DNA from: a virus
IMG/VR virus record: IMGVR_UViG_3300042331_000081
Coordinates: 1 to 38,391 of that record
DNA length: 38,391 nucleotides
Reading direction: 5' to 3' (one strand)
Positions 1 to 8,800 of this stretch are shown here, in pieces. A program made the position numbers and the translations under genes. Every line of letters begins with the position of its first letter. Positions within the stretch are counted from its first letter, which is position 1. A model generated the notes under the pieces. The model worked only from the letters and a program-made list of their open reading frames with translations. It did not search any database and was not told the origin of the DNA.

Positions 1-127
1 CTACCCGAACGCTGGGCTTACATACCGAGCCGCATAACGGATAACCCGCACATCGCACCCGAATATCTAGAGAGCTTAAAGGAATTACCGCCTATTCAGT
101 ACGCCCGTTTCGTCGAGGGCGATTGGG
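1..127. repeat. Terminal direct repeat, left copy (circular closure)
   Basis: Identical to the last 127 bases of the window (38265-38391). The reading frame of the large terminase continues without a break through the join, which shows that the molecule was assembled as a circle. 127 is a k-mer size commonly used by short-read assemblers, so the repeat is probably an assembly overlap and not a biological terminal repeat. The non-redundant genome is 38,264 bp. Confidence 0.95.
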
Positions 128-729
128 ACGTACTCGATGACGTTGCTAACCCTTTCTTATACGCTTGGGACGATGCAAAACATATTGACGATAGCGTAAC
201 ACATAACCCGCACCTACCGACCTTTATTAGTGTGGACTTTAACATTAACCCTTTATGCGCTTTGATAATTCAAAACGTAGGTAGTGCGGCTAGGGTAGTG
301 GACGAAATAAAGATAGAGCGCGGGTCAATAGATGCGTTTTGCGATGCGGTCGAAGCGCTTAACATACCTACGGGCTTATTACGTATTACAGGCGATGCAA
401 TGGGCAAGGGCGGTACTATTCAGGAACGCGACAACTCGAGCGCCTATATTCAAATTAAACGGCGTTTAAAGTTAGCCGATAACCAAATAATAATACCCGC
501 TAACCCGCGCCACGTTAATAGCCGTATTGACTGTAACGCAGCGCTACGTAAGCTAGATATAAAGGTTAATAGCAAAACGTGCAAGGGGTTTGTATTCGAT
601 GCTAAGCAAGTGCAATGTAACGCGGAGGGTCAAATAATAAAAGCAAACCGTAAAAACTTAACCGAGCGCGCCGATTATTTAGATTGTTTTCGTTACTTTG
701 TGAATGCAATTTTAAAGCGTTATATATGA
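1..729 (+). CDS. terL: Terminase large subunit, C-terminal part (nuclease domain)
   Basis: This is the 3' part of the gene that begins at 37716. Joined across the circle the protein is 425 residues. It begins in frame at codon 184 and ends with TGA at 727-729. This half carries the RNase H-like nuclease that cuts concatemers during packaging. A first acidic motif reads SVDFNINP (D262), a second reads RITGDAMG, and a C-terminal motif reads DYLDCFRY, in the order expected for TerL metal-binding aspartates. The stop overlaps the ATG of the next gene (ATGA), suggesting translational coupling. Family assignment is secure; the exact catalytic residues are inferred from motif order. Confidence 0.93.
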   Translation, partial: LPERWAYIPSRITDNPHIAPEYLESLKELPPIQYARFVEGDWDVLDDVANPFLYAWDDAKHIDDSVTHNPHLPTFISVDFNINPLCALIIQNVGSAARVVDEIKIERGSIDAFCDAVEALNIPTGLLRITGDAMGKGGTIQERDNSSAYIQIKRRLKLADNQIIIPANPRHVNSRIDCNAALRKLDIKVNSKTCKGFVFDAKQVQCNAEGQIIKANRKNLTERADYLDCFRYFVNAILKRYI

Positions 730-1073
730 GCGTATGCAGCACTTGTTTCGATAGTGGTATAACCGTAGACGGTTGCGCGGCGGGTATATTTTTCGGATAC
801 GTTACACCTAACACTAACTATACAGTTACGGTTACGCATAACGCTACAAACCGCGTACAAACCTTTGAAACTACTTCGGACGGCGACGGTTTGCTAGGTA
901 TTCAAAACGCAAAGATAGATAACGGGCAAGGCTATACGATACGGCTGCAAGGCTGCGATAACTTTACGATATGCGAAAACGATTACGCCTGTATAACCTT
1001 TGCTGTCATAAACAGCGATGCCGAAGCGGGTGGCACTATCAACCTATTAGACTGTATTCAATGCGGCGGATAA
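726..1073 (+). CDS. Small cysteine-rich protein of unknown function
   Basis: The protein has 115 residues and starts at an ATG that overlaps the terL stop. It is rich in beta-prone stretches and threonine (YTVTVTHNATNRVQTF) and has cysteine pairs at both ends (CSTC near residue 4, CIQC at the C-terminus). The overall look is a small beta-sandwich, possibly a minor virion component. An upstream in-frame ATG at 684 lies inside terL and is less likely. The downstream gene begins 13 bases before its end. I do not recognise a family. Confidence 0.7.
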   Translation: MSVCSTCFDSGITVDGCAAGIFFGYVTPNTNYTVTVTHNATNRVQTFETTSDGDGLLGIQNAKIDNGQGYTIRLQGCDNFTICENDYACITFAVINSDAEAGGTINLLDCIQCGG

Positions 1074-1270
1074 TATCAATATTCAAAGGTTTTTATTTGT
1101 ACCTAACAAGTAACAAAGAGGCAAACGCATTAAGCGAAACACGCTACCCCGTTTGTCAGGTATGCGAGTATAGACATAAAGGGCTAGACACCTGTAAGCT
1201 GTGCGGCTGTTTTCTCCCAGCTAAAACCCGCGTTAAAGACGAAGAATGCCCCAACGGCTATTGGACTTAA
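1061..1270 (+). CDS. Small zinc-ribbon protein (DUF6171-like)
   Basis: The protein has 69 residues. Its C-terminal half carries CQVC, then CKLCGC and finally ECPNGYW. This spacing and the closing C-P-x-G-x-W signature match a small phage zinc-ribbon family (DUF6171-like) often found among morphogenesis genes. The N-terminus (MRRIISIFKGFYLYL) is basic and hydrophobic. I chose the ATG at 1061 because the longer frame from 971 would overlap the preceding gene for about 100 bases without gaining a recognisable domain. Zinc binding follows from the family and is not shown directly. Confidence 0.75.
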   Translation: MRRIISIFKGFYLYLTSNKEANALSETRYPVCQVCEYRHKGLDTCKLCGCFLPAKTRVKDEECPNGYWT

Positions 1271-1275
1271 AGGCT

Positions 1276-1536
1276 ATGTTAGGGTTTATCGTTTGTACGG
1301 CAAAAGCTAAACGCGGTTTAGATACGGACGACGAAACACTACGCGAGATAACCGAAACCGACGCAGGCGAAACCGATATAATAATTAACGTAACGGATAT
1401 AAGTTACATATTCGAAGCTGAAGAAACGACCGTTATGCAAATGATTAGCGGCGCACAAATAGAACTAACAGACACACTAGATGCAATTATTCAAAAGATT
1501 AGGCGGTCGACTGCGATTAATGTTATGGCGCAATAG
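1276..1536 (+). CDS. Hypothetical acidic phage protein
   Basis: The protein has 86 residues and starts five bases after the zinc-ribbon stop. It is acidic (DTDDETLREITETDAG) with a hydrophobic stretch (IIINVTDISYIF) and no cysteine cluster or enzymatic motif. It sits in the short run of genes between terL and the tail assembly genes. An in-frame ATG at 1246 overlaps the upstream gene and is less likely. Function unknown. Confidence 0.65.
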   Translation: MLGFIVCTAKAKRGLDTDDETLREITETDAGETDIIINVTDISYIFEAEETTVMQMISGAQIELTDTLDAIIQKIRRSTAINVMAQ

Positions 1537-2119
1537 AAACCCCGAGCTACCTAAATACAACCTAGTACAATTATTTGAACGTGAAGGGTACACTTATTAC
1601 CGCTTCCCGAAAGAAACGAGCCTACCGTTAGAACGCTTTGCTATGAGCATGGGTTTACTCGAGCGTTTAAGCTCGGGTTTATCGGGTTCGGAAATGGAGC
1701 AGATACTTACGGAAATGGAAAAGGCTTTAGGCGCTGGGTTAAGCAACCCGAAGAACGCGGCTGTTATGGCTACCTACATACACATAATAAGGGAGCGCCA
1801 AAATACGATAGTACACCGCGACCTATTATTAAACATAGCCGCAACTTGGGTAGTACGCTCGGACGAAAACCCGTCTATTATAAACCCCGATATACATAAA
1901 AAGAAACTAGAAGTATTTGAAGCGATGGCAGGGGAGGGGTCGCACGCTTTTTTTACCAAATTGGATATACCAGCACTCAAACCCTTACTAAGTATTTCGC
2001 CGCAAGACTTAACGGTATTATGGGAATACAACCTAACCCAAATACAAAAGCTCAACGAGGCTCTAGCCCTACTGACTACTCACCGGGAAGACGGGCAAAG
2101 AAAGCGCAAGATAGTTTAA
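1520..2119 (+). CDS. Probable tail assembly chaperone
   Basis: The protein has 199 residues, is mostly helical and has no catalytic motif. It lies directly upstream of the tape-measure gene, the usual place for a gpG-type tail assembly chaperone. The minus-one frame is open from 1921 to 2253 and overlaps the last 200 bases, which is the classical arrangement for a G-GT frameshift product. An in-phase T TTT TTT heptamer lies at 1948-1954, and an A-AAG step lies at 2101-2104. An alternative ATG at 1481 would add 13 residues. The assignment rests on position and the overlapping frame, not on sequence similarity. Confidence 0.6.
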   Translation: MLWRNRNPELPKYNLVQLFEREGYTYYRFPKETSLPLERFAMSMGLLERLSSGLSGSEMEQILTEMEKALGAGLSNPKNAAVMATYIHIIRERQNTIVHRDLLLNIAATWVVRSDENPSIINPDIHKKKLEVFEAMAGEGSHAFFTKLDIPALKPLLSISPQDLTVLWEYNLTQIQKLNEALALLTTHREDGQRKRKIV

Positions 2120-2253
2120 GGGAACAAGTCATGCACGTTGCGGGTAACAACGTTTTAGAATTTAAGGAATTAATGGCAAGCGAGGTCGAGCTTTTTTTAC
2201 TTAAATTTGAAATGTTTTATAAGCAAAACCGCGATGGCAGAAATAGTAATTAA
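2020..2253 (+). CDS. Overlapping minus-one frame ORF: possible chaperone frameshift extension
   Basis: This open frame overlaps the end of the putative chaperone gene and runs into the start of the tape-measure gene. The convincing protein-like part is C-terminal: a helical stretch after residue 30 (for example NNVLEFKELMASEVELFLL). It could be made as a minus-one frameshift extension of the upstream protein, as with gpGT of lambda-like phages. It could also be translated separately from the ATG at 2131, 11 bases after the chaperone stop, giving 40 residues. The sequence alone does not decide between these. Confidence 0.5.
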   Translation: MGIQPNPNTKAQRGSSPTDYSPGRRAKKAQDSLREQVMHVAGNNVLEFKELMASEVELFLLKFEMFYKQNRDGRNSN

Positions 2254-5038
2254 GTACCGCGCCGAGGTTGCAGACCTTACCGCCGAAATTAATAAGATTA
2301 ACGAGGCGAATAGCGAAATAGAAAAGGGCGCTATTAAAACGGCTAAGGTTGTAGCTACGACCTTTCAAGGCGCTGCCAAAACTTCGGCGGCTGCGTTTAG
2401 CGGTGGCGAAATAAGCAACGCGTTAAAACAAAATGCAACGGCTATTGAACAAGTAACCAAAAAAGCCGAACCATTAACTCGAACCTTACGCGGTTTAAAA
2501 AATGAAATACTAGCCCTCGAAGAAGCGGGCGACGTAACTAGCGATAGGTTTAGAAATTTAGTAGCTGAAAGCGCGAGGCTCGAAGACCAAATAGGTGATA
2601 CCCGCGCACGTATTAGTAACCTCGCGAGCGATACATTAAAATTCGATGCAGGCTTACAAGCGGTACAAGGTTTAGCCGCTGGGTTCGAGGTTGTGCAAGG
2701 TACGGCGGCGTTGTTTGGAGCTGAAAATGAAGACCTACAAAAGAGCTTGTTAAAGGTTCAGGGCGCTATGGCGGTCGCTAACGGTTTGCAGCAAATAAGT
2801 AATTTATTACTTGAAGAAAGCAAGCTAAAGACCGTAGCGTTAACAATAGCACAAAGGGTTTACGCTGGGGCGGTTGCCTTAACTAGCGGCGCGTTAAAAG
2901 GCTTAAAGGTAGCCCTAGCCGCTACGGGTGTAGGCGCGTTATTGGTAGCGCTCGGGGCGGTCGTTGCTTACTGGGACGATATTAAAGGCTTAATAACGGG
3001 CGTAAGCGCTGAACAGGAAAAGCTAAACGAAACAACTAAAAATAACTTACAACGCCTAGATGACGAACTAAAGCTATTAGAGTTACAGGAAAACGCGTTA
3101 AAGCTACAAGGTAAAACCGAAGAGGATATAATTAAGTTAAAGCAACTTAAAATACAGCAGTCGATACAGCAAACTAAAATTGATATTGAAAACGCTAAGA
3201 CTGTACGAAAGCAGCAAGTCGAAAACTCTAAATTAGCATTTGAAGTATTGCAGGGTATAGGTAGAGTAGGTATTGAATTAATAACAATAGCGTTTAGGGT
3301 TTCGGCTGCGGGTATTGATGCCGCAATTTTAATATATGACCAGTTCGCAGAAAAGCTAGGTTTGGAGAAAATAGGAACGACGTTAAACGAGCAAATAAGT
3401 AAGTTAAACGAGGGCGTTACAACCTTTGCCGCTAACTTTGTTTTTGACCCCGAAGCAACGGCTAAAGAGGGCGACAAAGCCGTAGCCGAAGCCGAACTAC
3501 GGTTAGCCGAATTAGAGTCAACAAACGACGGTTATACCTTAAAGCTAAAAGAAATTGAAAAGGAGCGTACCGATAACGCTAACGCGGCAAATAAAGAGCG
3601 TGCCGACAAAGCATCGGACGCGGCGAAGAAAGCCGAAGAAGACGCGAAGAAAGCCCGCGAGCGTTTAGCGCAAATCGAAAACGAGGCTTTCGTTACCCAG
3701 CTAACCGAACAACAAAAGGTACGTGCCGAAACAAATGAAAAGATTTTAGACCTTGAGAAAACATTTACCGAGGCGCGTTTTAAGGCGGGAACGGTTGAAG
3801 CATTGCGAGCTGAAAAAGAAAAGAACGACGCCATAGACCAACTAATATCCGATAGAGATAAACGCATTAAGGAGCTTGAGAAAAAAGATTTAGAAGCCAG
3901 CGTAGCTAAACAAATCGAAGCTACTAAAGCGGCGGCTAACGCTACAACCGAAGAACAAATATTAGCCCTACAAACCCAGCGCGATATTGAACTAGCAAAC
4001 GCCGAAGCGCTCGGTAAAGACAAAGTAGAAATAACAACGCGCTATAACACGCAAATAGCTGATTTAAATAAACAGTTAGCGCAAAGCGAGTATAACACCC
4101 GCGTAGATAATTTAAAGGCTTTAGAGCTTATAGAGGGCAGCACATTAGACCGCCGTTTGGAGCTTATTAATATCGAAGCGGCGCGGCGTAAAAAAGAGGC
4201 TACCGATACCATTAAAGACAAAGAGGAACTAGACGCTAAGCTAAAGTTAATAGATGCCGAAACGCAAAACGTGATACGTGAGGAAAGAAAGAAAACACGC
4301 GACGAACAAATAGCACAAGTAGAAGAAGTAGCTCAAGCTACCGCAGGGGCGTTTAGTGCTTACGTAAACCTAGTTAACCAAATAAGCGAGCAACGTATAA
4401 ACGCAATTAATCAAAGCTCTGAATTAGAACTAAAGGCTATTAACGATAGCCAAAACAGCGAGATAACTAAAGAACGCCAGCGTGAAACGTTAAAGCTAAA
4501 AACCGAAAGGGCGATAGCAAAAGAGAAAACTAAACAAGCTATGTTAGACAAGCAATTAGCTTTGTTTAACGCGATTATAAGCACGGCGGCGGCTATTGCT
4601 AAAGTATCTAATAACCCTGTTTTAGTAGCCCTTGCAGCCGCTACGGGGGCGTTACAAATTGCTACTATTGCCTCGCAGCCTATACCTAAATACGCACGAG
4701 GCGGTTTAATCGGTGGGCGCTTGCATAGCGGGGGCGGTACGTTAATCGAAGCTGAACGCGACGAGTATATTATTAACCGAGGTCAAAGCATGAAGCACCG
4801 CCGCGAGCTGGACGCTATCAATACAAGTAGCGAGGCGTTTAGGCGGCTTATAGACGAACGTTATGTACGCCCAGCTATTAATTATTACCTTAGTAAAAAA
4901 GAACGCGGCTTAACGCTTAATGCTTCGTTAAATTCTAAAAGTATGGAGCGCGAACTAAAGGGTATGCGTAAAGATTTAAAGCGCCAAAACACCGTTATAA
5001 ATATTAACGCTTCGGATAACCGTTACACATGGCAGTAA
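2234..5038 (+). CDS. Tail tape measure protein
   Basis: The protein has 934 residues, one of the two longest in the genome with the 852-residue fibre. The first 130 residues and the section from about 270 to 770 are strongly helical and coiled-coil-like, rich in Lys, Glu, Ala and Gln. Hydrophobic stretches lie near residues 205-250 (ATGVGALLVALGAVVAYW) and 775-815. The C-terminus has a Gly-rich ARGGLIGGRLHSGGGTLIEA motif followed by ERDEYIINRG, a signature seen at the end of many Bacteroidota tape measures. At about 0.15 nm per residue the tail would be near 140 nm, an inference from the lambda ruler model. The ATG at 2234 is preferred over 2207 because MAEIVIKY begins the regular helical pattern. 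Confidence 0.9.
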   Translation: MAEIVIKYRAEVADLTAEINKINEANSEIEKGAIKTAKVVATTFQGAAKTSAAAFSGGEISNALKQNATAIEQVTKKAEPLTRTLRGLKNEILALEEAGDVTSDRFRNLVAESARLEDQIGDTRARISNLASDTLKFDAGLQAVQGLAAGFEVVQGTAALFGAENEDLQKSLLKVQGAMAVANGLQQISNLLLEESKLKTVALTIAQRVYAGAVALTSGALKGLKVALAATGVGALLVALGAVVAYWDDIKGLITGVSAEQEKLNETTKNNLQRLDDELKLLELQENALKLQGKTEEDIIKLKQLKIQQSIQQTKIDIENAKTVRKQQVENSKLAFEVLQGIGRVGIELITIAFRVSAAGIDAAILIYDQFAEKLGLEKIGTTLNEQISKLNEGVTTFAANFVFDPEATAKEGDKAVAEAELRLAELESTNDGYTLKLKEIEKERTDNANAANKERADKASDAAKKAEEDAKKARERLAQIENEAFVTQLTEQQKVRAETNEKILDLEKTFTEARFKAGTVEALRAEKEKNDAIDQLISDRDKRIKELEKKDLEASVAKQIEATKAAANATTEEQILALQTQRDIELANAEALGKDKVEITTRYNTQIADLNKQLAQSEYNTRVDNLKALELIEGSTLDRRLELINIEAARRKKEATDTIKDKEELDAKLKLIDAETQNVIREERKKTRDEQIAQVEEVAQATAGAFSAYVNLVNQISEQRINAINQSSELELKAINDSQNSEITKERQRETLKLKTERAIAKEKTKQAMLDKQLALFNAIISTAAAIAKVSNNPVLVALAAATGALQIATIASQPIPKYARGGLIGGRLHSGGGTLIEAERDEYIINRGQSMKHRRELDAINTSSEAFRRLIDERYVRPAINYYLSKKERGLTLNASLNSKSMERELKGMRKDLKRQNTVININASDNRYTWQ

Positions 5039-7077
5039 GTTTACAATTTATAATTGACGGTATTGATAGGGGGCAACCTTTAAACCCCGAGGATTTTTCG
5101 ATACAGATAAACGAAGACGATACCATAGGGGCGCGTATAGTTAGCTTTGAAAATGAGCTAACGTTTGGCGGCGATGTTTATAGTTACCTTGTAAATAAAT
5201 TAGCAACCTCTGGCTATTGTGAATTAGTACGTGTAAACGTTCAATACCTATGCAATAGCGGTACATGGCAAAAGCTCGTAGACGGTTATATAATTGTAAC
5301 CGAGTGTACGTTTATGCTCGACCGTTGTCAAGTAAAGACCAAGCTATACGACGAAACATTTAGCACTAAAATAAATAATAATAAGGCTATACCGTTTTCG
5401 CTATCGCTAACACAAAGTAAAAACGGTGTTACTATTACACCGCCTACGCTTCGACGTTTAGAAGTATTTTTACCCAGCACGGGAATATACGAACCGCTAT
5501 GCGCTTACGGCTACCCTGTTTACGATGTGTTTAAACATTTGGTAGCGTGCATGAGCGATGGGCTTATAGATTTTGAAAGTAATTATTTTAAATACGTAAA
5601 CCCCGATAACAACGTACCAGCTTATACATTAGGCAAATGCTTACGCACGCGCACTATTTTAGAAATGACGGCAAACTTCGAGCAGCTTTATAACGCAATG
5701 CGTAGTAAATTACAGCTCGGGTTAGGTTTTGAAAAACAGACTAACGGTAGACCGTTATTACGCATAGAACCTATAAGTTATTTTTATCAAAATTCGCCAT
5801 CAGCTAATTTAAACGACCAGCCCGAAATAGAAATGAAGTTTGATACGGCGCGTTTATATCAGGCTGTTACGTTTGGCAATGAGCAAGTATTAGAGCAGCA
5901 AGATTGTAACGGCGGGGCTACGGCGTGTACCTTTGCACAAACGCCGTTTAGAGGTTTTAGAAATGAAACGTTTGGGTTTACGGGCGAATGTAATACAAGC
6001 AATATTTTAAACCTCGAAACGAATAGCATTATATTCGATGCTAATACTATCGAGGACGTTATAGCGTTTGCAGCCGACGGCTACGATACAAATAACTTTG
6101 TTATACATTGCAACTATTACGACTTTAATTCAAACCCTAATTGTTTAGTAGCTAACGCTGGCGACCCTTACGGTTTAGGACAAACTATTTATAATGCTGA
6201 ATACACAAACGAGCGTATGAGTAGTAATTGGTTAAGCGGATACCCTAATACGTTAAGTAGTTTTTTAGAGGGCTTTAATACGGTACTTACGCCGTTTACT
6301 GTAAACTTTATTTCGGGCGTAGCACCTCAGCAATTAATTAACCAAGTTAGGTGTACCATACCGCCAAAGGTTTCAATATTAGACGATACCTCACACTTTG
6401 CAATATATTTAGCCGAAACGAGCGACCCTAATAACTTATTTAATTTAGATACGTATAATGTACCCTTTGCGGGTGTTTATACATTTGGAGCTGGAATAAT
6501 ATTCGAGGGTATGCGCGACGCGGCTAATAATGCAATAGACCCCGTTAATTGGGGGCGTTTAGGCGAAATAAGGATAGAGCATTATAATAGCGACGATTTA
6601 TTTATTCAATCAGATGTATATAATTTTTCGTCAGCTTCAACAACGGATATTTGGGCGGAAATACCCAGCTATACAATAGTATGTAATCAAGGCGATAAAG
6701 TAAGAGTTAATGCAGCCGTAGCCCGCGCAACGGGTAGCCCGATATATGAAAGCCTACAAAGGTTTTTGCAAACCGCTAATACATTTAATGCAGGGGTAAA
6801 AACAACTTACTTTACAGGTAGCGGTGTGCCGTTTGATGAAAGCGAATTGCAGCCTATTGATATAGATAGCGTTCAAGCCTACCTATATAAGTTTAACCGC
6901 CCTTTAACGATGGCAGAAATAAACGCCATAACTAGCGAAACATCAAAGCCTATTTTACTAGGGCGCGAAGCTGACCCGTTAGCGGTTATACCTACGTACA
7001 TTAAAACAATAAGCATACAGTCGGTTATGCGTAAAAATGCAGACTTTGAATTAAAATCTAATAAGCTGTTACAATGA
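5029..7077 (+). CDS. Distal tail / baseplate-hub-type structural protein
   Basis: The protein has 682 residues and starts 10 bases before the tape-measure stop. Its position directly after the tape measure fits a distal tail protein or hub. The N-terminal 110 residues are beta-rich (LQFIIDGIDRG, FENELTFGGDVYSYL) with scattered cysteines, and the rest is a long beta-rich body without enzymatic motifs. It overlaps the next gene by four bases, so these tail genes form a tightly packed translational unit. The precise role (Dit, hub or tip) is inferred from order alone. Confidence 0.65.
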   Translation: MAVSLQFIIDGIDRGQPLNPEDFSIQINEDDTIGARIVSFENELTFGGDVYSYLVNKLATSGYCELVRVNVQYLCNSGTWQKLVDGYIIVTECTFMLDRCQVKTKLYDETFSTKINNNKAIPFSLSLTQSKNGVTITPPTLRRLEVFLPSTGIYEPLCAYGYPVYDVFKHLVACMSDGLIDFESNYFKYVNPDNNVPAYTLGKCLRTRTILEMTANFEQLYNAMRSKLQLGLGFEKQTNGRPLLRIEPISYFYQNSPSANLNDQPEIEMKFDTARLYQAVTFGNEQVLEQQDCNGGATACTFAQTPFRGFRNETFGFTGECNTSNILNLETNSIIFDANTIEDVIAFAADGYDTNNFVIHCNYYDFNSNPNCLVANAGDPYGLGQTIYNAEYTNERMSSNWLSGYPNTLSSFLEGFNTVLTPFTVNFISGVAPQQLINQVRCTIPPKVSILDDTSHFAIYLAETSDPNNLFNLDTYNVPFAGVYTFGAGIIFEGMRDAANNAIDPVNWGRLGEIRIEHYNSDDLFIQSDVYNFSSASTTDIWAEIPSYTIVCNQGDKVRVNAAVARATGSPIYESLQRFLQTANTFNAGVKTTYFTGSGVPFDESELQPIDIDSVQAYLYKFNRPLTMAEINAITSETSKPILLGREADPLAVIPTYIKTISIQSVMRKNADFELKSNKLLQ

Positions 7078-8708
7078 GCTACACCTCTATACCAAACCAA
7101 CCTATACTATTTAACTCGACGTTACCCGAACCGTGTGAGGGGTGTAATAATGAGTTTACGCAGTTAGCCGATTTTAACGACGAGCTTTTTTGGCAGCTCG
7201 AGGCGGGCGCTTGCGGTTCGTTCGAATACGTTAGCGACTTTATTTCGAGCTGGAATAAAAGCGGTTCTACGATAACCTCGTTAGGTACGAACGGCGCGTA
7301 TAGCCAAGACTATGCACGCTTTGACGTTGTAGGTAATGCGTTGCTTACGGTTAGTGTTTATAATATAACAGGTAAGCTCTACGTAGAATTATTAGGCGGT
7401 AATAGCGTAATAATAACCGCACCGGGTACTCATGAGATTTATTTAAGCACTACCGATTTAACAAGCGCAAATATTACGTTATACTTTTACACCGATACCA
7501 TAAACACCTTTAACGGTTCGTTTGCTATTGATAGTTTACAGCCTATACCTAACGGCGGTTTATTCGCTGGGTTAGTAGACCCCGAAACGTTAGCCGTTGT
7601 TCAAGTATTAGACCCTGTTATTACAACTAGCAATCAATACCTAACCGCTGCCATAGCGTTAAATGATTACGAGCTAAATGCGGGCTGTTACCGTTTGGCA
7701 ATAGCGGACTATTGCGCTAATACGTGCGGTCAATACTTTGTCTATAACCCTTACTTTAACGGGCAACCGTTATGTATAGGTTGCGTACCTATTGGGTGGA
7801 ATAACAATGTAATTAGCGGGGCAGAAACATGGAACGTAGGTAGCGGACAAGCGGATATTACTTTTGTAAACGCTACCGACCAAACCGAGTTAGTAAGCGT
7901 TACCGAGTTTTGCGAGGGCGTAGAATATAGCGTAACGATTAAAGTACAATCAATAAGCAATGCTAGGCTAAGGCTGTTAGTCGATGGCGTAGTATTACAA
8001 ACTATTTCAACGGCGGGTACGCATACCTTTAATGTTACACCTAGCCAAAGCGGGGCGGTAAGTATTTTAGGGTTTAGCTTTAGCGGCGTCGGTGCAATTA
8101 CCTTAACACAACTTAGCGCCCGCGCTTATAAAGAACACGCTATTTACGATAAATACAGCGACGTTATAAACGTAGGCGATTACAGCGACGAATGTAGGTA
8201 CTTTAAAATAGAGGGCTGTAATGCTGAAAACCAATTTGGGTTAGGCTTTAACGGTACTTCGTTTTTACCGGGGATTCGATTAGAGGGGCGTAGGTTTCAA
8301 CCGCAATACGACACCGACACCGATTTATTTAGGTATGCCTCGGGGCGCTGGGTAGCGAGCTACGTAGACCGCCGTAAAAAATTAAACTATTATTTCGGGC
8401 GTTTACCTGAATACGTGCTGGACTTTCTTTCGATAGTATTTTACTTCGATAACTGTTACGTTAACGGCGTGGCGCACATACCGAGCGAAAACGAATTTCC
8501 GAGCATTGAATATAACGACGCCGACGATTTAGGGGCTTTAACTATCGAGCTTTATAAACAGACCGACAAAGTACGTAAAACAATATGTAGCGGAACGGAT
8601 GCAAACTGTTTACCGTCGATATTAGATTTAGGTAGCGAGCCGTTTATATTAGCACAGGACGGCGACCGTTTACTAACTCAAAGTAACGTTAATCTATATC
8701 AACAATAA
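7074..8708 (+). CDS. Tail structural protein with beta-sandwich repeats
   Basis: The protein has 544 residues, with two comparable beta-rich modules that may bind carbohydrate. Near residues 55-150 and 240-345 both contain a W-N-x-G/V-S-G type start, a LxVxVYN or YSVTIKVQ strand and a closing segment of the form PGTHEIYL or AGTHTFNV. Several cysteine pairs occur (CEGC, CIGC). The C-terminal 160 residues form a different, more charged domain. It ends the tail operon that began with the chaperone, so a tail-tip or adhesin role is likely. No enzyme motif is visible. Confidence 0.6.
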   Translation: MSYTSIPNQPILFNSTLPEPCEGCNNEFTQLADFNDELFWQLEAGACGSFEYVSDFISSWNKSGSTITSLGTNGAYSQDYARFDVVGNALLTVSVYNITGKLYVELLGGNSVIITAPGTHEIYLSTTDLTSANITLYFYTDTINTFNGSFAIDSLQPIPNGGLFAGLVDPETLAVVQVLDPVITTSNQYLTAAIALNDYELNAGCYRLAIADYCANTCGQYFVYNPYFNGQPLCIGCVPIGWNNNVISGAETWNVGSGQADITFVNATDQTELVSVTEFCEGVEYSVTIKVQSISNARLRLLVDGVVLQTISTAGTHTFNVTPSQSGAVSILGFSFSGVGAITLTQLSARAYKEHAIYDKYSDVINVGDYSDECRYFKIEGCNAENQFGLGFNGTSFLPGIRLEGRRFQPQYDTDTDLFRYASGRWVASYVDRRKKLNYYFGRLPEYVLDFLSIVFYFDNCYVNGVAHIPSENEFPSIEYNDADDLGALTIELYKQTDKVRKTICSGTDANCLPSILDLGSEPFILAQDGDRLLTQSNVNLYQQ

Positions 8709-8714
8709 TTTATT

Positions 8715-8722
8715 TATATTTG
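8715..8722 (+). promoter_or_regulatory. Promoter -7 box (TATATTTG) before the tail tube candidate
   Basis: TATATTTG matches the Bacteroidota -7 consensus TAnnTTTG. I see no good -33 TTTG at the usual distance. It lies just after the stop at 8708 and 79 bases before the next ATG, giving a leader of about 70 nt that ends in a TTAAAC-type motif (about 8783-8800). Confidence 0.6.
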
Positions 8723-8800
8723 CATAAGTCATTTGAGCATTTTAGGTGTAACGGCTACGACCTATCGAACCGAGCCAAAACATTAAACACCTTTTAAATT

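Noticed and set aside
971-1060. Upstream extension of the zinc-ribbon gene to 971
   Set aside because: The added 30 residues lie within the preceding gene in another frame, and the ATG at 1061 gives the usual size of the family.
2968-4023. Long serine/phenylalanine-rich ORFs on the minus strand within the tape-measure gene
   Set aside because: They mirror the Lys/Glu/Ala-rich coiled-coil codons of the + strand gene and have no promoter, start signal or domain pattern.
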